Shown: positions 1-7,284 of the stretch, piece by piece | Position numbering within the stretch: the stretch's first letter is position 1 | How the letters are laid out: each line of letters opens with the position of its first letter | NCBI GenBank assembly: GCA_019415945.1 | Contig: DXYF01000030.1 | Span: 1 to 19,529 of the forward strand | DNA: 19,529 bases | Direction of reading: 5' to 3' | From: Clostridiales bacterium | GTDB taxonomy: Bacteria > Bacillota > Clostridia > Oscillospirales > Acutalibacteraceae | The notes under the pieces: generated by a model | The model's database searches: none | What the model was told of the DNA's origin: nothing | Seen by the model: the letters and a program-made list of their open reading frames with translations, nothing else | Made by a program: the position numbers and the translations under genes

Positions 1-60
1 AAATATTAAAAATACAGCAAGTTGGTTAACTACCACTTGACTTTTTATAGGAGAATCAAA

Positions 61-2256
61 ATGAAAAAATATCGTAAGATAACAAGCCTGTTGCTTGTTG
101 TTGCTATGGTAATTTCAGCATTTTCATTAACGGCATTTTCTGCATCTGCTGCTTCAGCAGGGTCAAGCGTGTATTTTGATAATTCAAAATACAACTGGGA
201 AAATGTCTATGTCTATGCTTACGGAACAAAAAATAATGCAGAATGGCCCGGAGAGCTAATGGATAAGACGGAAAGCGGTCTTTATACAAAGTCTTTTCCG
301 TCAACCTATAAGTCTGAAAATATTATTTTTAACAACGGACTTGAAGAAGATGCGGGCAAGGAACAGTATCCTACAGGGGCAGGATTGTCACTTAAAAGCG
401 GAGAGTGCAAATTGCTTACAGCTGATTTGAACTGGATAGATTACGGAAAACCGGACGATCACGGTTACGGATTTTCTTATCTGCCTACAGGTATGGCTTT
501 TTCCGGCGATACACTCAGTGTTAAGCTTGGATTAAAGAATGCGTCAAGCGGTTATTATTCTATTGACGGTGCCGAAAAAATTGCTTATTCTGACAATGAA
601 ACGATAACAATCGGTCAGGGGAAAATCGGTAATTCCGAAATTACCCTTGATTTGTTTGCAACAGGTTCAGACGGTGTTGAAACAACTCAAAGCTACACTT
701 TTAAAAAGACTTTTTCAGCTACCGATACAACTTTTTCTGCTCAGTCAGACGGGCACACAACTGAAGCTGAAAGCGGATATTATTCTACCAATCCCGATCT
801 TCAGCTCGGCAAAAATAAAACGATAACTGTTGACGGAGATGTAAGTGACTGGGATAGCTCAATGATTATTGCTCAGGGCGTTGCAAATGACGACCCGAGA
901 GTTTATATGCCGTCATCAATGCATGAGCAGCCATGGGACGCATATGCACTTTATGCAGCGTGGGATGATGAAAATCTCTACTTTATGTGGGAGATGACAA
1001 ATACCACATATATTGTCTCACCTGAGGATAATTTTGCTGCTTCAAATGAGGCAAGACCTTGGAGAAACAGTATTCCGATGTACTTGGCACTTTCAATTGA
1101 CCCCGAAAAGCAGGCAACGGGAAAGGCTGTAGGTACAAACAAAGACGGTTCTACATATACAAACCCGTTTGTATGGGGATGTGACGGAGGAGTTGCAAAA
1201 AACGGCGGTACATCTTTTACAACACATGTGGATACTCTGATTGCTATGGATTCAAACAATTCTAACGGCGGAGCTTCAATTTACAAGGCAGATACACTTG
1301 ATACCGACGGAACATATATGTTCAACTACGACACAAGAGTGCCTATCGGCGTAAAATCGTTTCAGGCTCAGGACAATCAGAACGGATTTAAAATCAAGTA
1401 TGCAAACGGAACTGCAAGCGATACAATTTACGGCATTAACAGCCCCAAGGGGTCTCGCATAATGGGCGACAATACAGATATGAACTCAAATTGGGTTGAT
1501 TTCTTTGATTTAGGTTACAAGGACGAATACGGTTATATTTATGAGATAGCTGTACCGTATGCAACTCTCGGAATAGATAAGGAATATGTTGAGCAAAACG
1601 GCGTAGGAGCTATGCTTATTCTTACATACGGAACATCGGGAATGGATACGCTTCCGCATGACCCGTCAATGCTTGATAACGCAGATGTTGAGTACAGCTA
1701 CGATCCGTCAACATCTCATGAAAAGGAAGATGTTGACAACATTACGGTTCCGCTTGCAAGACTCGGTGCACTGCTTGATGATACAGTAATAAGCTATGCT
1801 CCGCTTGAAGTAAACTTCGGTGCCGATTTAAATTCAGGTCAGGCAGCAGGAACTTCAATTAACTTAACGGCACAAGCTTACAATGCTAAGGGTGCTGTAG
1901 AATATGAGTTTTTCATCGACGGAAAATCCGTGCAAAAGTCATCGGCAAACAAATTTGCTTGGACTCCTGCCGAAACAGGTACATATAATCTTTCGGTAAC
2001 TGTAACCGATTCCGAAGGAGAAACTGTGACAGAACAAGTAGTTTACACAGTAGGTAGTGCCGATAAGACTTATCAGATCGGTGATGTCAATCTTGACGGC
2101 AAAGTTAATGTCCTTGATGCGTCCGAAGTTCAAAAGTACTGTGTTGATTTGGTTACATTAAGTGAATTGCAGCTAAGCCTTGCTGATGTTGATAAAAACG
2201 GTGTTGTGTCAATTACTGACGCAACCGAGATTCAGCGAATGGTTGTCTTCGATTGA
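61..2256 (+). CDS. sas6: Sas6-like amylosome starch-binding protein (CBM26, CBM74, dockerin)
   Basis: Secreted, non-catalytic starch-binding scaffold component of 731 residues. The start at ATG 61 is preferred over the in-frame ATG at 22 because AGGAGA lies just upstream at 49-54 and the protein then opens with a classic signal peptide (KKYRK, hydrophobic core to about residue 25, ASA-type cleavage near 30-33). Visible parts: CBM26-like module about 35-128 with aromatic residues (Y38, Y44, W46, W62); Ig-like segment about 138-220; long region about 245-575 matching the CBM74 position; second Ig-like segment about 578-665; type I dockerin 672-731 with two Ca-binding repeats (DVNLDGKVNVLD at 675, DVDKNGVVSITD at 709). 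This order and length match R. bromii Sas6, known to bind single and double helical starch. From memory, its CBM74 ligand residues H289, F326 and W373 would fall at H288, F325 and W372 here. The dockerin implies cohesin docking into an amylosome. No glycosidase domain is seen. Confidence 0.88.
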   Translation: MKKYRKITSLLLVVAMVISAFSLTAFSASAASAGSSVYFDNSKYNWENVYVYAYGTKNNAEWPGELMDKTESGLYTKSFPSTYKSENIIFNNGLEEDAGKEQYPTGAGLSLKSGECKLLTADLNWIDYGKPDDHGYGFSYLPTGMAFSGDTLSVKLGLKNASSGYYSIDGAEKIAYSDNETITIGQGKIGNSEITLDLFATGSDGVETTQSYTFKKTFSATDTTFSAQSDGHTTEAESGYYSTNPDLQLGKNKTITVDGDVSDWDSSMIIAQGVANDDPRVYMPSSMHEQPWDAYALYAAWDDENLYFMWEMTNTTYIVSPEDNFAASNEARPWRNSIPMYLALSIDPEKQATGKAVGTNKDGSTYTNPFVWGCDGGVAKNGGTSFTTHVDTLIAMDSNNSNGGASIYKADTLDTDGTYMFNYDTRVPIGVKSFQAQDNQNGFKIKYANGTASDTIYGINSPKGSRIMGDNTDMNSNWVDFFDLGYKDEYGYIYEIAVPYATLGIDKEYVEQNGVGAMLILTYGTSGMDTLPHDPSMLDNADVEYSYDPSTSHEKEDVDNITVPLARLGALLDDTVISYAPLEVNFGADLNSGQAAGTSINLTAQAYNAKGAVEYEFFIDGKSVQKSSANKFAWTPAETGTYNLSVTVTDSEGETVTEQVVYTVGSADKTYQIGDVNLDGKVNVLDASEVQKYCVDLVTLSELQLSLADVDKNGVVSITDATEIQRMVVFD

Positions 2257-2304
2257 ATTTAAATAAAGTTTAGTATTAAAATTCAATTAACTTCAACTTC
2301 AGAG

Positions 2305-2338
2305 AAAACAAGCGGCGTCTAATTGCCGCTTGTTTTTT
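2305..2338 (+). terminator. Intrinsic terminator of the sas6-like gene
   Basis: A perfect 12-bp stem (AAAACAAGCGGC at 2305-2316 with GCCGCTTGTTTT at 2325-2336) has an 8-nt loop and runs into T residues up to 2338. It lies 49 bases after the sas6 stop codon. Confidence 0.9.
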
Positions 2339-2370
2339 ATGTGAAAATTTCGGCAAATAATACTCCGCAT

Positions 2371-2418
2371 AAAAAGAGCATATTTGAGGGTTTTTAATTT
2401 CCCTGCAAATATGCTCTT
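2371..2418 (-). terminator. Intrinsic terminator for the PepSY gene cluster
   Basis: Arms AAGAGCATATTTG (2374-2386) and CAAATATGCTCTT (2406-2418) pair perfectly. An inner GGG/CCC (2388-2390 with 2401-2403) extends the stem. Read on the minus strand, the stem is followed by a short T run (plus-strand A run at 2371-2375), so it fits a terminator for the minus-strand genes, 71 bases past the PepSY stop codon. It faces the sas6 terminator, as expected between convergent units. Confidence 0.75.
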
Positions 2419-2488
2419 GATTATTGTTTAGCTGTAATTATTCAGATTGTTAAATAATTTTTTTCTTAGCCGTGATTGCATGTTTTTA

Positions 2489-3721
2489 TCAGTCGTCATA
2501 ATCTGATTCATATTCAATAATTGCACCCGTTGTTGCATTGATTGTGTACTCATATTCCATGTTGTTTTTATAGAATTCCACTTCATAAACTTTTCTGCCG
2601 TCATCGCTTTCAAGCTTTGCTTTTGAAAATGTTACGCTTGATACGGAAAATCCCGCATGGGTGACTGCAATCGATTTAGCTTTATCAACACCGATATATC
2701 CGGAGTCAGCGTTGCCGCTTGAAGACCCGTCGGAGCTGTTTTTAATGGGGTCAATGTCTTTGCTTATTACTTTTCCTGTCTTTGCGTTGATTTCATATTC
2801 ATACTTATTTGACGAAGTGTAAAACTCTATTTCGTAAACAGCAACGCCGTCATCGTAATCTAATTTTGCCTTTGTATATTTTACTTCAGATGAGCTAACT
2901 CCGGCGTTATCAAGTGCAGCCTTTTTTGCGGAATCAAGGCTTATATATGATGAACCGTTTGATTGATTGCTGCTTTGAGAGCCGCTGTTTGCGGACTGAT
3001 TATTGCTTTGCGAGTTGTTGTTTGCCGATTGATTGTTGTTTTGTGATGAGTTATTCGATGACTGATTTGTATTTTGCTTGTCATCATCGGATGATGTGTT
3101 TGTTTTATCTTCGCTTTGAGAGCTGTTTGAAGCATTTGTTGCCGCAGTCTTTAAAGTTTCCTTGCTCTTGCTGTAAACTGTATTTGTCGCTGCGTTGATC
3201 TCATATTCATACTTATGAGTTGATGTATAAAATTCAATTTCATACATTTCCGTTGTGTCATCATAATCAAGCTTTGCCTTTGTGTAGGTAACATCACTGC
3301 TTTTTAAACCGGCGTCATCCAACGCAGTTTCTTTTGCCTGATCAAGTGTTATTCTGTCCGAAGAAACAGGACCTTCTTCACCGGTAACAATATTTTCAGA
3401 TGACTTTTTAACAATGGCTCCGTCAGACGCACGAACCCAATACTCATACTCAATATCATTTGCTATGAATTCTACATCATAAACAAACTGACCTTGCTCA
3501 AATTTAAATTTTGTTTCGGTGACCTTAGCGTCAACAGGATCAACATTGGCGTCTGCAAAGGCGAAGTTTTGTGCGTTCTCGGCACCGATCGAAGAGCTTT
3601 CCGCAAATGCACTTACCGTAAATGCCGTTGTGAATCCGATTGCAGTCAGAGCGAATACGGTTGCTAAAACAGTTATAATTGCTTTTTTGGGGGTTGAAAA
3701 CAGACTTTTAATTTTTTTCAT
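2489..3721 (-). CDS. Membrane-attached protein with four PepSY-type repeats
   Basis: A 410-residue envelope protein of unproven function. Residues 13-40 form a hydrophobic signal peptide or membrane anchor (AIITVLATVFALTAIGF) ending in AFA. Four PepSY-type units follow: a diverged one about 60-107, then about 122-186, 258-321 and 340-404. The last three carry the same pattern of AKxxAL/V, AG, TF/Y-S/T-KAKL, YE-EFY and YEYxINA-TG. Units two and three are nearly copies, sharing TKAKLDYDD and YEIEFYTS. A linker at about 195-257 is almost only N, S, Q, D and T, typical of a wall-spanning or flexible spacer. AGGGAG precedes the ATG. It is the third gene after a response regulator and kinase, about 100 bases past the kinase. 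PepSY domains are known as extracytoplasmic modules thought to inhibit peptidases or assist sensing, so a role linked to the kinase is an inference. Confidence 0.85.
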   Translation of the reverse strand: MKKIKSLFSTPKKAIITVLATVFALTAIGFTTAFTVSAFAESSSIGAENAQNFAFADANVDPVDAKVTETKFKFEQGQFVYDVEFIANDIEYEYWVRASDGAIVKKSSENIVTGEEGPVSSDRITLDQAKETALDDAGLKSSDVTYTKAKLDYDDTTEMYEIEFYTSTHKYEYEINAATNTVYSKSKETLKTAATNASNSSQSEDKTNTSSDDDKQNTNQSSNNSSQNNNQSANNNSQSNNQSANSGSQSSNQSNGSSYISLDSAKKAALDNAGVSSSEVKYTKAKLDYDDGVAVYEIEFYTSSNKYEYEINAKTGKVISKDIDPIKNSSDGSSSGNADSGYIGVDKAKSIAVTHAGFSVSSVTFSKAKLESDDGRKVYEVEFYKNNMEYEYTINATTGAIIEYESDYDD

Positions 3722-3752
3722 AATTTTTGACTCCCTTCATTTTGTTGTCTTA

Positions 3753-3783
3753 ATTGTAGCGTATAAATATTAAAGTAACATTA
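3753..3783 (-). promoter_or_regulatory. Possible promoter and regulator site before the PepSY gene
   Basis: On the minus strand, TACAAT (3753-3758) is a fair -10 box 32 bases before the PepSY ATG, with no good -35. Just upstream are two TAAT half-sites (3769-3772 and 3780-3783) spaced 11 bp apart. This spacing is typical of direct repeats bound by OmpR/PhoB-family regulators in promoters that lack a -35. The region is AT-rich, so chance is a real alternative. Confidence 0.35.
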
Positions 3784-3784
3784 G

Positions 3785-3815
3785 AAAAAATTAATTTGCG
3801 AAAAATTAATTTTTT
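3785..3815 (-). terminator. AT-only hairpin between kinase and PepSY genes
   Basis: AAAAAATTAATT (3785-3796) pairs perfectly with AATTAATTTTTT (3804-3815) across a 7-nt loop, just past the kinase stop codon. With no GC pairs it would be a weak terminator or attenuator at best. It may also be simple AT-rich spacer. Confidence 0.25.
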
Positions 3816-3820
3816 AAAAT

Positions 3821-5230
3821 TTATAATTTATTTTTAAAACTAAATGTGAATACGCTTCCTTTGCCGAGTTCACTTGTAACAGAAAGTTTTCCTCCGTGAA
3901 ACTTTGCAATTTCATAAGCCATAGAGAGTCCGAGTCCCGTGCCTTTTCCGCAGCGGGAATTATCCGACTGATAAAAGCGTCTGAATATATTTTTTTGATC
4001 GTCCTCTGATATTCCGATACCGTCGTCGGTGACTTTAAGCTCAATTTTGTTTTCTTCGCTTTTGAGCTCAACTAAAATATGTCCGTTTTCTTTTCCGTAG
4101 CGGTAGGCGTTGTTAATTAGATTTTGTACAAGTCTTTCTATCAGCTTACTGTTTGCACTGCAAAAAACATTTTCCTGTATTTTGTACTCAAGAGAGATGT
4201 TGTTTTCTCTTATTAAAGCCATATCCTCACAAACAGAGGTTGTTAATGCGGAAATATTAATTTTTTCTTTCTGATAATTTTCGGCTTTTCTCTCAATTCT
4301 GACACATTCAAGCATATCGTTTATCAGCTTTGACATTTTTGTTGTTTGCCTCAAAATAAGCTGCATGTCTTTTTCATATTCTTCGGCACTTCTCTTATTG
4401 TTAAGAGATAATTCACACTGTGCCATAATCACCGAAACAGGCGTACGCAGTTCGTGCGATACATCCGATGTAAATTGCCGTTCCGCTTCAAATGCGTCGT
4501 CAAGGCGGGTAAACATATCGTTAAAATTGTCTGCAAGACGGTGTATTTCATCATTGCCTTCACCAAGTTCAATTCGTCTTTTTAAATCGCCGCCCTGCTC
4601 AATTTCCTTTGCTGTGTCTGATATTTGCTGAATGGGCCGCAAAGTTCTTCGGGCAATCAAATATCCTCCGATTGCGGCAAGAAGTATCACGACAGGCAAA
4701 AATATCAGCGTAAGCTTTGTTATATCCGTCATTTGTGCGGTGCCTTGTTTTTCCGATACAACGCCTCTGAGCCATAGTCCGTCAAGCCCGTTGTTTGTCA
4801 GTGCTCTGTCAAACACATAATACATAGTGCCGTCAACATTGATTGTCTGAACCTGAGAATTTACAAGCTCAAGCTCTGAGGTTTCCTTTGAAATCGGATT
4901 TTCACCGTACAGGAGCGTAATATCTTCATAATACAGAGATGTATATACCTCGTTTACATGGTTTAGAAAATCGTCGTCAATTTCAAGATAACCGCTTCCG
5001 TACTCGATAAAATGATCAACATCCGAAGTGCTTTCCAAAGCTTCGTAGCTTTCAAAATATTCAATTTCGTCTATATTGTTTTCCACCGTAACAATAACGC
5101 TGTCGCGAATAGTTTTCAAAAGTATCTGCCTGCTCACAAACAGTACTGAAAACAGCGTGAAAAGAGCAACTAAAATAAGAGCTGCGGTGTACCACAGAGT
5201 GATTTTCATACGAATTGAGATTGATTTCAT
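3821..5230 (-). CDS. Two-component sensor histidine kinase
   Basis: A 469-residue membrane kinase that should phosphorylate the regulator encoded just upstream of it. Transmembrane segments lie at about 11-33 and 173-193 and flank an extracytoplasmic sensor region of about 140 residues, rich in acidic and aromatic residues. A HAMP-type linker covers about 194-246 (RRTLRPIQQI). The HisKA motif SHELRTPVSV has the phospho-accepting H259. The HATPase_c domain shows an N box around 370-374, G1 DDGIG (402-406), the F-box region FRRFY (416-420) and G2 GKGTGLGL (428-435). The gene begins with ATG overlapping the regulator stop codon by one base (TAATG), so translation is probably coupled. The architecture is that of the EnvZ/PhoR-like class. 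The signal is not deducible, though the PepSY protein downstream suggests an envelope cue. Confidence 0.95.
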   Translation of the reverse strand: MKSISIRMKITLWYTAALILVALFTLFSVLFVSRQILLKTIRDSVIVTVENNIDEIEYFESYEALESTSDVDHFIEYGSGYLEIDDDFLNHVNEVYTSLYYEDITLLYGENPISKETSELELVNSQVQTINVDGTMYYVFDRALTNNGLDGLWLRGVVSEKQGTAQMTDITKLTLIFLPVVILLAAIGGYLIARRTLRPIQQISDTAKEIEQGGDLKRRIELGEGNDEIHRLADNFNDMFTRLDDAFEAERQFTSDVSHELRTPVSVIMAQCELSLNNKRSAEEYEKDMQLILRQTTKMSKLINDMLECVRIERKAENYQKEKINISALTTSVCEDMALIRENNISLEYKIQENVFCSANSKLIERLVQNLINNAYRYGKENGHILVELKSEENKIELKVTDDGIGISEDDQKNIFRRFYQSDNSRCGKGTGLGLSMAYEIAKFHGGKLSVTSELGKGSVFTFSFKNKL

Positions 5231-5907
5231 TATTTAATACCTTTCTTTATAACATAACCTTTTCCTCTGATTGTATGAATCAGCTTTGTGTCAAAATCAT
5301 CATCAATTTTCTTTCGCAAATAGCTTATGTACACATCAACAACATTTGTTCCGCCCTCATAATCAAAATTCCATATGTGATTTTCGATTTTTTCTCTTGA
5401 AAGCACGACTTCCTGATTGTGAAGCAAATATTCAAGCAGTGCATATTCCTTTGCGGAAAGGTTAATAATTTTGTCGCCTCTTTTTACGGTGTGTGCGGAA
5501 CAGTCCATAAAAAGGTTGTCTATGCTTAAAATATTACTTGTTTTTCCGAAAGATACTCTCGTCATAGCACGCAGGCGTGCCAAAAGCTCGTCAAAAGAAA
5601 AGGGCTTAATCAAATAATCGTTTGCACCGCTGTCAAGTCCCTTTACACGGTCAGATACGGAATCTCTTGCAGTAAGGAACAAAACAGGCGTAGTTTTTCC
5701 TGAGCTTCGCAGCGTTTCAAGAACGGTAAATCCGTCGGCTTTCGGCATATTAATATCCAAAATGATTGCGTCATATTCGGTGTACGAAAGGATATTCACA
5801 GCTTCTTCTCCGTCAAAACAGCTGTCAACGCTGTAGCCGTCGGCAGTAAGCTTTTGCGTTATAATGTAATTTAAGTCTTGTTCATCTTCGGCTATCAAAA
5901 TACGCAT
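5230..5907 (-). CDS. OmpR/PhoB-family response regulator
   Basis: A 225-residue DNA-binding regulator. The receiver domain spans about 1-115, with the acidic pocket E7-D8, phospho-acceptor D51 (ILDINMP), T79 in LFLTARD and K101 in YLIKPF. The winged-helix effector domain spans about 125-222, with the recognition region NVVDVYISYLRKKID and the C-terminal hairpin HTIRGKGYVIK. A strong AGGAGG lies 7 bases before the ATG. It is the first gene of the minus-strand cluster, diverging from ruvC with about 270 bases between them. The kinase ATG overlaps its stop codon. OmpR-family regulators bind direct repeats, and candidate repeats are present upstream. Confidence 0.95.
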   Translation of the reverse strand: MRILIAEDEQDLNYIITQKLTADGYSVDSCFDGEEAVNILSYTEYDAIILDINMPKADGFTVLETLRSSGKTTPVLFLTARDSVSDRVKGLDSGANDYLIKPFSFDELLARLRAMTRVSFGKTSNILSIDNLFMDCSAHTVKRGDKIINLSAKEYALLEYLLHNQEVVLSREKIENHIWNFDYEGGTNVVDVYISYLRKKIDDDFDTKLIHTIRGKGYVIKKGIK

Positions 5908-5936
5908 AAATAACCTCCTGTGATAATATTAAAAAT

Positions 5937-5985
5937 ATTATAAATTCTTTTGTCATTTTACCATATTTTCATTAAAATTTCATTA
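5937..5985 (-). promoter_or_regulatory. Regulator-gene promoter with 11-bp-spaced direct repeats
   Basis: On the minus strand, TATAAT (5937-5942) is a perfect -10 box 30 bases before the regulator ATG, with no clear -35. Upstream, TAATGAA occurs twice, 11 bp apart (plus-strand TTCATTA at 5968-5974 and 5979-5985), at about -38 to -55. This resembles an OmpR/PhoB-type tandem site and would allow autoregulation. The function is inferred. Confidence 0.4.
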
Positions 5986-6094
5986 GAAAATTCAAATTTG
6001 CTTTTGTTGCTTGGTTATCTGAGCTTATTTTAATTTTTGCTTTTAATTTTGTTCAAATTATGACCGATACTTCTCTTTAATGCCGTTATAAATA

Positions 6095-6128
6095 TTGATA
6101 ATTTTATCAAATTGTGATATAATTATCA
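6095..6128 (+). promoter_or_regulatory. ruvC promoter with two tandem TGATA-N4-TATCA palindromes
   Basis: TTGATA (6095-6100) and TATAAT (6118-6123) are separated by 17 bases, a near-consensus vegetative promoter. The same stretch holds two copies of the inverted repeat TGATA-N4-TATCA, at 6096-6109 over the -35 and at 6115-6128 over the -10, with starts 19 bp apart. That arrangement looks like a double repressor operator. No regulator for it is encoded next to it unless it is the divergent two-component system. Confidence 0.7.
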
Positions 6129-6175
6129 AAATTGCGTTATTATACCATTTTGTAATAAACTGCGGAGGTAATATC

Positions 6176-6682
6176 TTGGTTGTGTTCGGAATTGACCCAG
6201 GTTATGCGATTGTAGGCTGGGGGGCAATAAGCTTTAAGTCAAATATCTATAAGGCACTTGGTTACGGCTCTGTTCAGACACAGTCAAATACTGATTTTAA
6301 CAAAAGACTCCAAAGTATTTACGATGAGCTTTATAACATTTTGAGCCGCTGCCGTCCTGACGCACTGGCGATTGAAAAGCTGTATTTTCAGAATAATCAG
6401 AAAACTGCAATTATGGTTGCACAGGCGAGAGGCGTTATACTTCTTGCGGCTCAAAAGCAGGATATACCGATATTTGAATACACTCCGCTTCAGGTCAAAA
6501 CTGCCGTAACGGGTTACGGAAAGGCAAAAAAGCCGCAGGTTATGGAAATGACCCGCAGGCTTTTAAGACTTGATGAAGTGCCAAAGCCCGACGATACGGC
6601 AGACGCTTTGGCAATAGCAATCTGTCACGCACAGGCGGCGGGTTCCGATTTGCGGCGGACTATGTTTAGAAAGGGAATATAA
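6176..6682 (+). CDS. ruvC: Crossover junction endodeoxyribonuclease RuvC
   Basis: Holliday junction resolvase that nicks four-way DNA junctions symmetrically together with RuvAB. I chose the TTG at 6176 because GGAGG (6163-6167) sits 8 bases upstream and it gives MVVFGIDPG, the normal RuvC N-terminus, and 168 residues, the usual length. The longer in-frame ATG at 6095 would add 27 untypical residues and start inside the promoter. A GTG at 6182 is a less well spaced alternative. Catalytic acidic residues are visible: D7 in GIDPG, E67 in AIEKLYF, and D140 and D143 in KPDDTADALAIAICH. The YGKAKKPQV segment is also family-typical. It is the first gene of the ruvC-ruvA-ruvB order, with one base before ruvA. 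Confidence 0.95.
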   Translation: MVVFGIDPGYAIVGWGAISFKSNIYKALGYGSVQTQSNTDFNKRLQSIYDELYNILSRCRPDALAIEKLYFQNNQKTAIMVAQARGVILLAAQKQDIPIFEYTPLQVKTAVTGYGKAKKPQVMEMTRRLLRLDEVPKPDDTADALAIAICHAQAAGSDLRRTMFRKGI

Positions 6683-6683
6683 A

Positions 6684-7283
6684 ATGATTTATTCCGTAAG
6701 AGGCAAACTGATTTTTATGACATCATCGACTGCCGTTGTTGAATGCGGAGGCGTGGGTTATAACTGTCAAACAACAATAAACACACTAAAAACATTAAAA
6801 CTTAATACAGAGGTTATGCTTTACACATACCTCAATATCAGAGAGGACGCAGCCGAGCTTTTCGGTTTTGCTTCAAAAACAGAACTTGATACATTCAAAA
6901 CGCTGATCGGTGTAAGCGGAGTAGGTCCCAAAGCGGGTCTTTCCATTCTTTCTGAATTAAGTCCGGAACAGGTAGCTATGGCTATTGCTTCCGATGATAT
7001 AAAAACAATAACGAGAGCACAGGGAATAGGAAAGAAAATCGCACAGCGTATTGTACTTGAACTAAAGGATAAGCTTATAAAGACATACTCCGATGATTCT
7101 TTGCCTGTTGCTTCGTCGAATGCCGTTAATTCTGTAAACGGCAATATTCCAAAGGCAATCGAAGCTCTGGGAGTGCTTGGATATTCACCGGCTGATGTGT
7201 CTTCGGTTCTTAGTACTCTTGACAGCTCTTTGCCTGTTGAGCAGCTTATTGCACAGACACTAAAGCAGATGGGAAGAAATTAA
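6684..7283 (+). CDS. ruvA: Holliday junction branch migration protein RuvA
   Basis: The junction-binding subunit of the RuvAB branch migration complex, 199 residues. The N-terminal OB-fold covers about 1-63 (MIYSVRGKLI, GVGYN, REDAAELFGF). Two helix-hairpin-helix motifs appear at about 72-91 (IGVSGVGPKAGLSIL) and 107-126 (ITRAQGIGKKIAQRIVLELK). The small C-terminal three-helix domain at about 152-197 binds RuvB (AIEALGVLGYSPADV). The ATG lies one base after the ruvC stop codon with AAAGGGA upstream, and ruvB begins one base after its stop, so the three genes are probably translated from one message. Confidence 0.97.
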   Translation: MIYSVRGKLIFMTSSTAVVECGGVGYNCQTTINTLKTLKLNTEVMLYTYLNIREDAAELFGFASKTELDTFKTLIGVSGVGPKAGLSILSELSPEQVAMAIASDDIKTITRAQGIGKKIAQRIVLELKDKLIKTYSDDSLPVASSNAVNSVNGNIPKAIEALGVLGYSPADVSSVLSTLDSSLPVEQLIAQTLKQMGRN

Positions 7284-7284
7284 G

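Noticed and set aside
22..60. In-frame ATG at 22 as the start of the sas6-like gene
   Set aside because: It would add 13 residues ahead of a clean signal peptide. The AGGAGA site lies directly before ATG 61, and there is none before 22.
2950..3130. Short N/S/Q-coding repeats considered as a CRISPR-like or tandem repeat array
   Set aside because: They are irregular low-complexity codons of the PepSY protein linker, with no constant repeat unit or spacers.
6059..6175. LexA/SOS box before ruvC
   Set aside because: No GAAC-N4-GTTC type site is present. The symmetrical elements have different arms (TGATA/TATCA).
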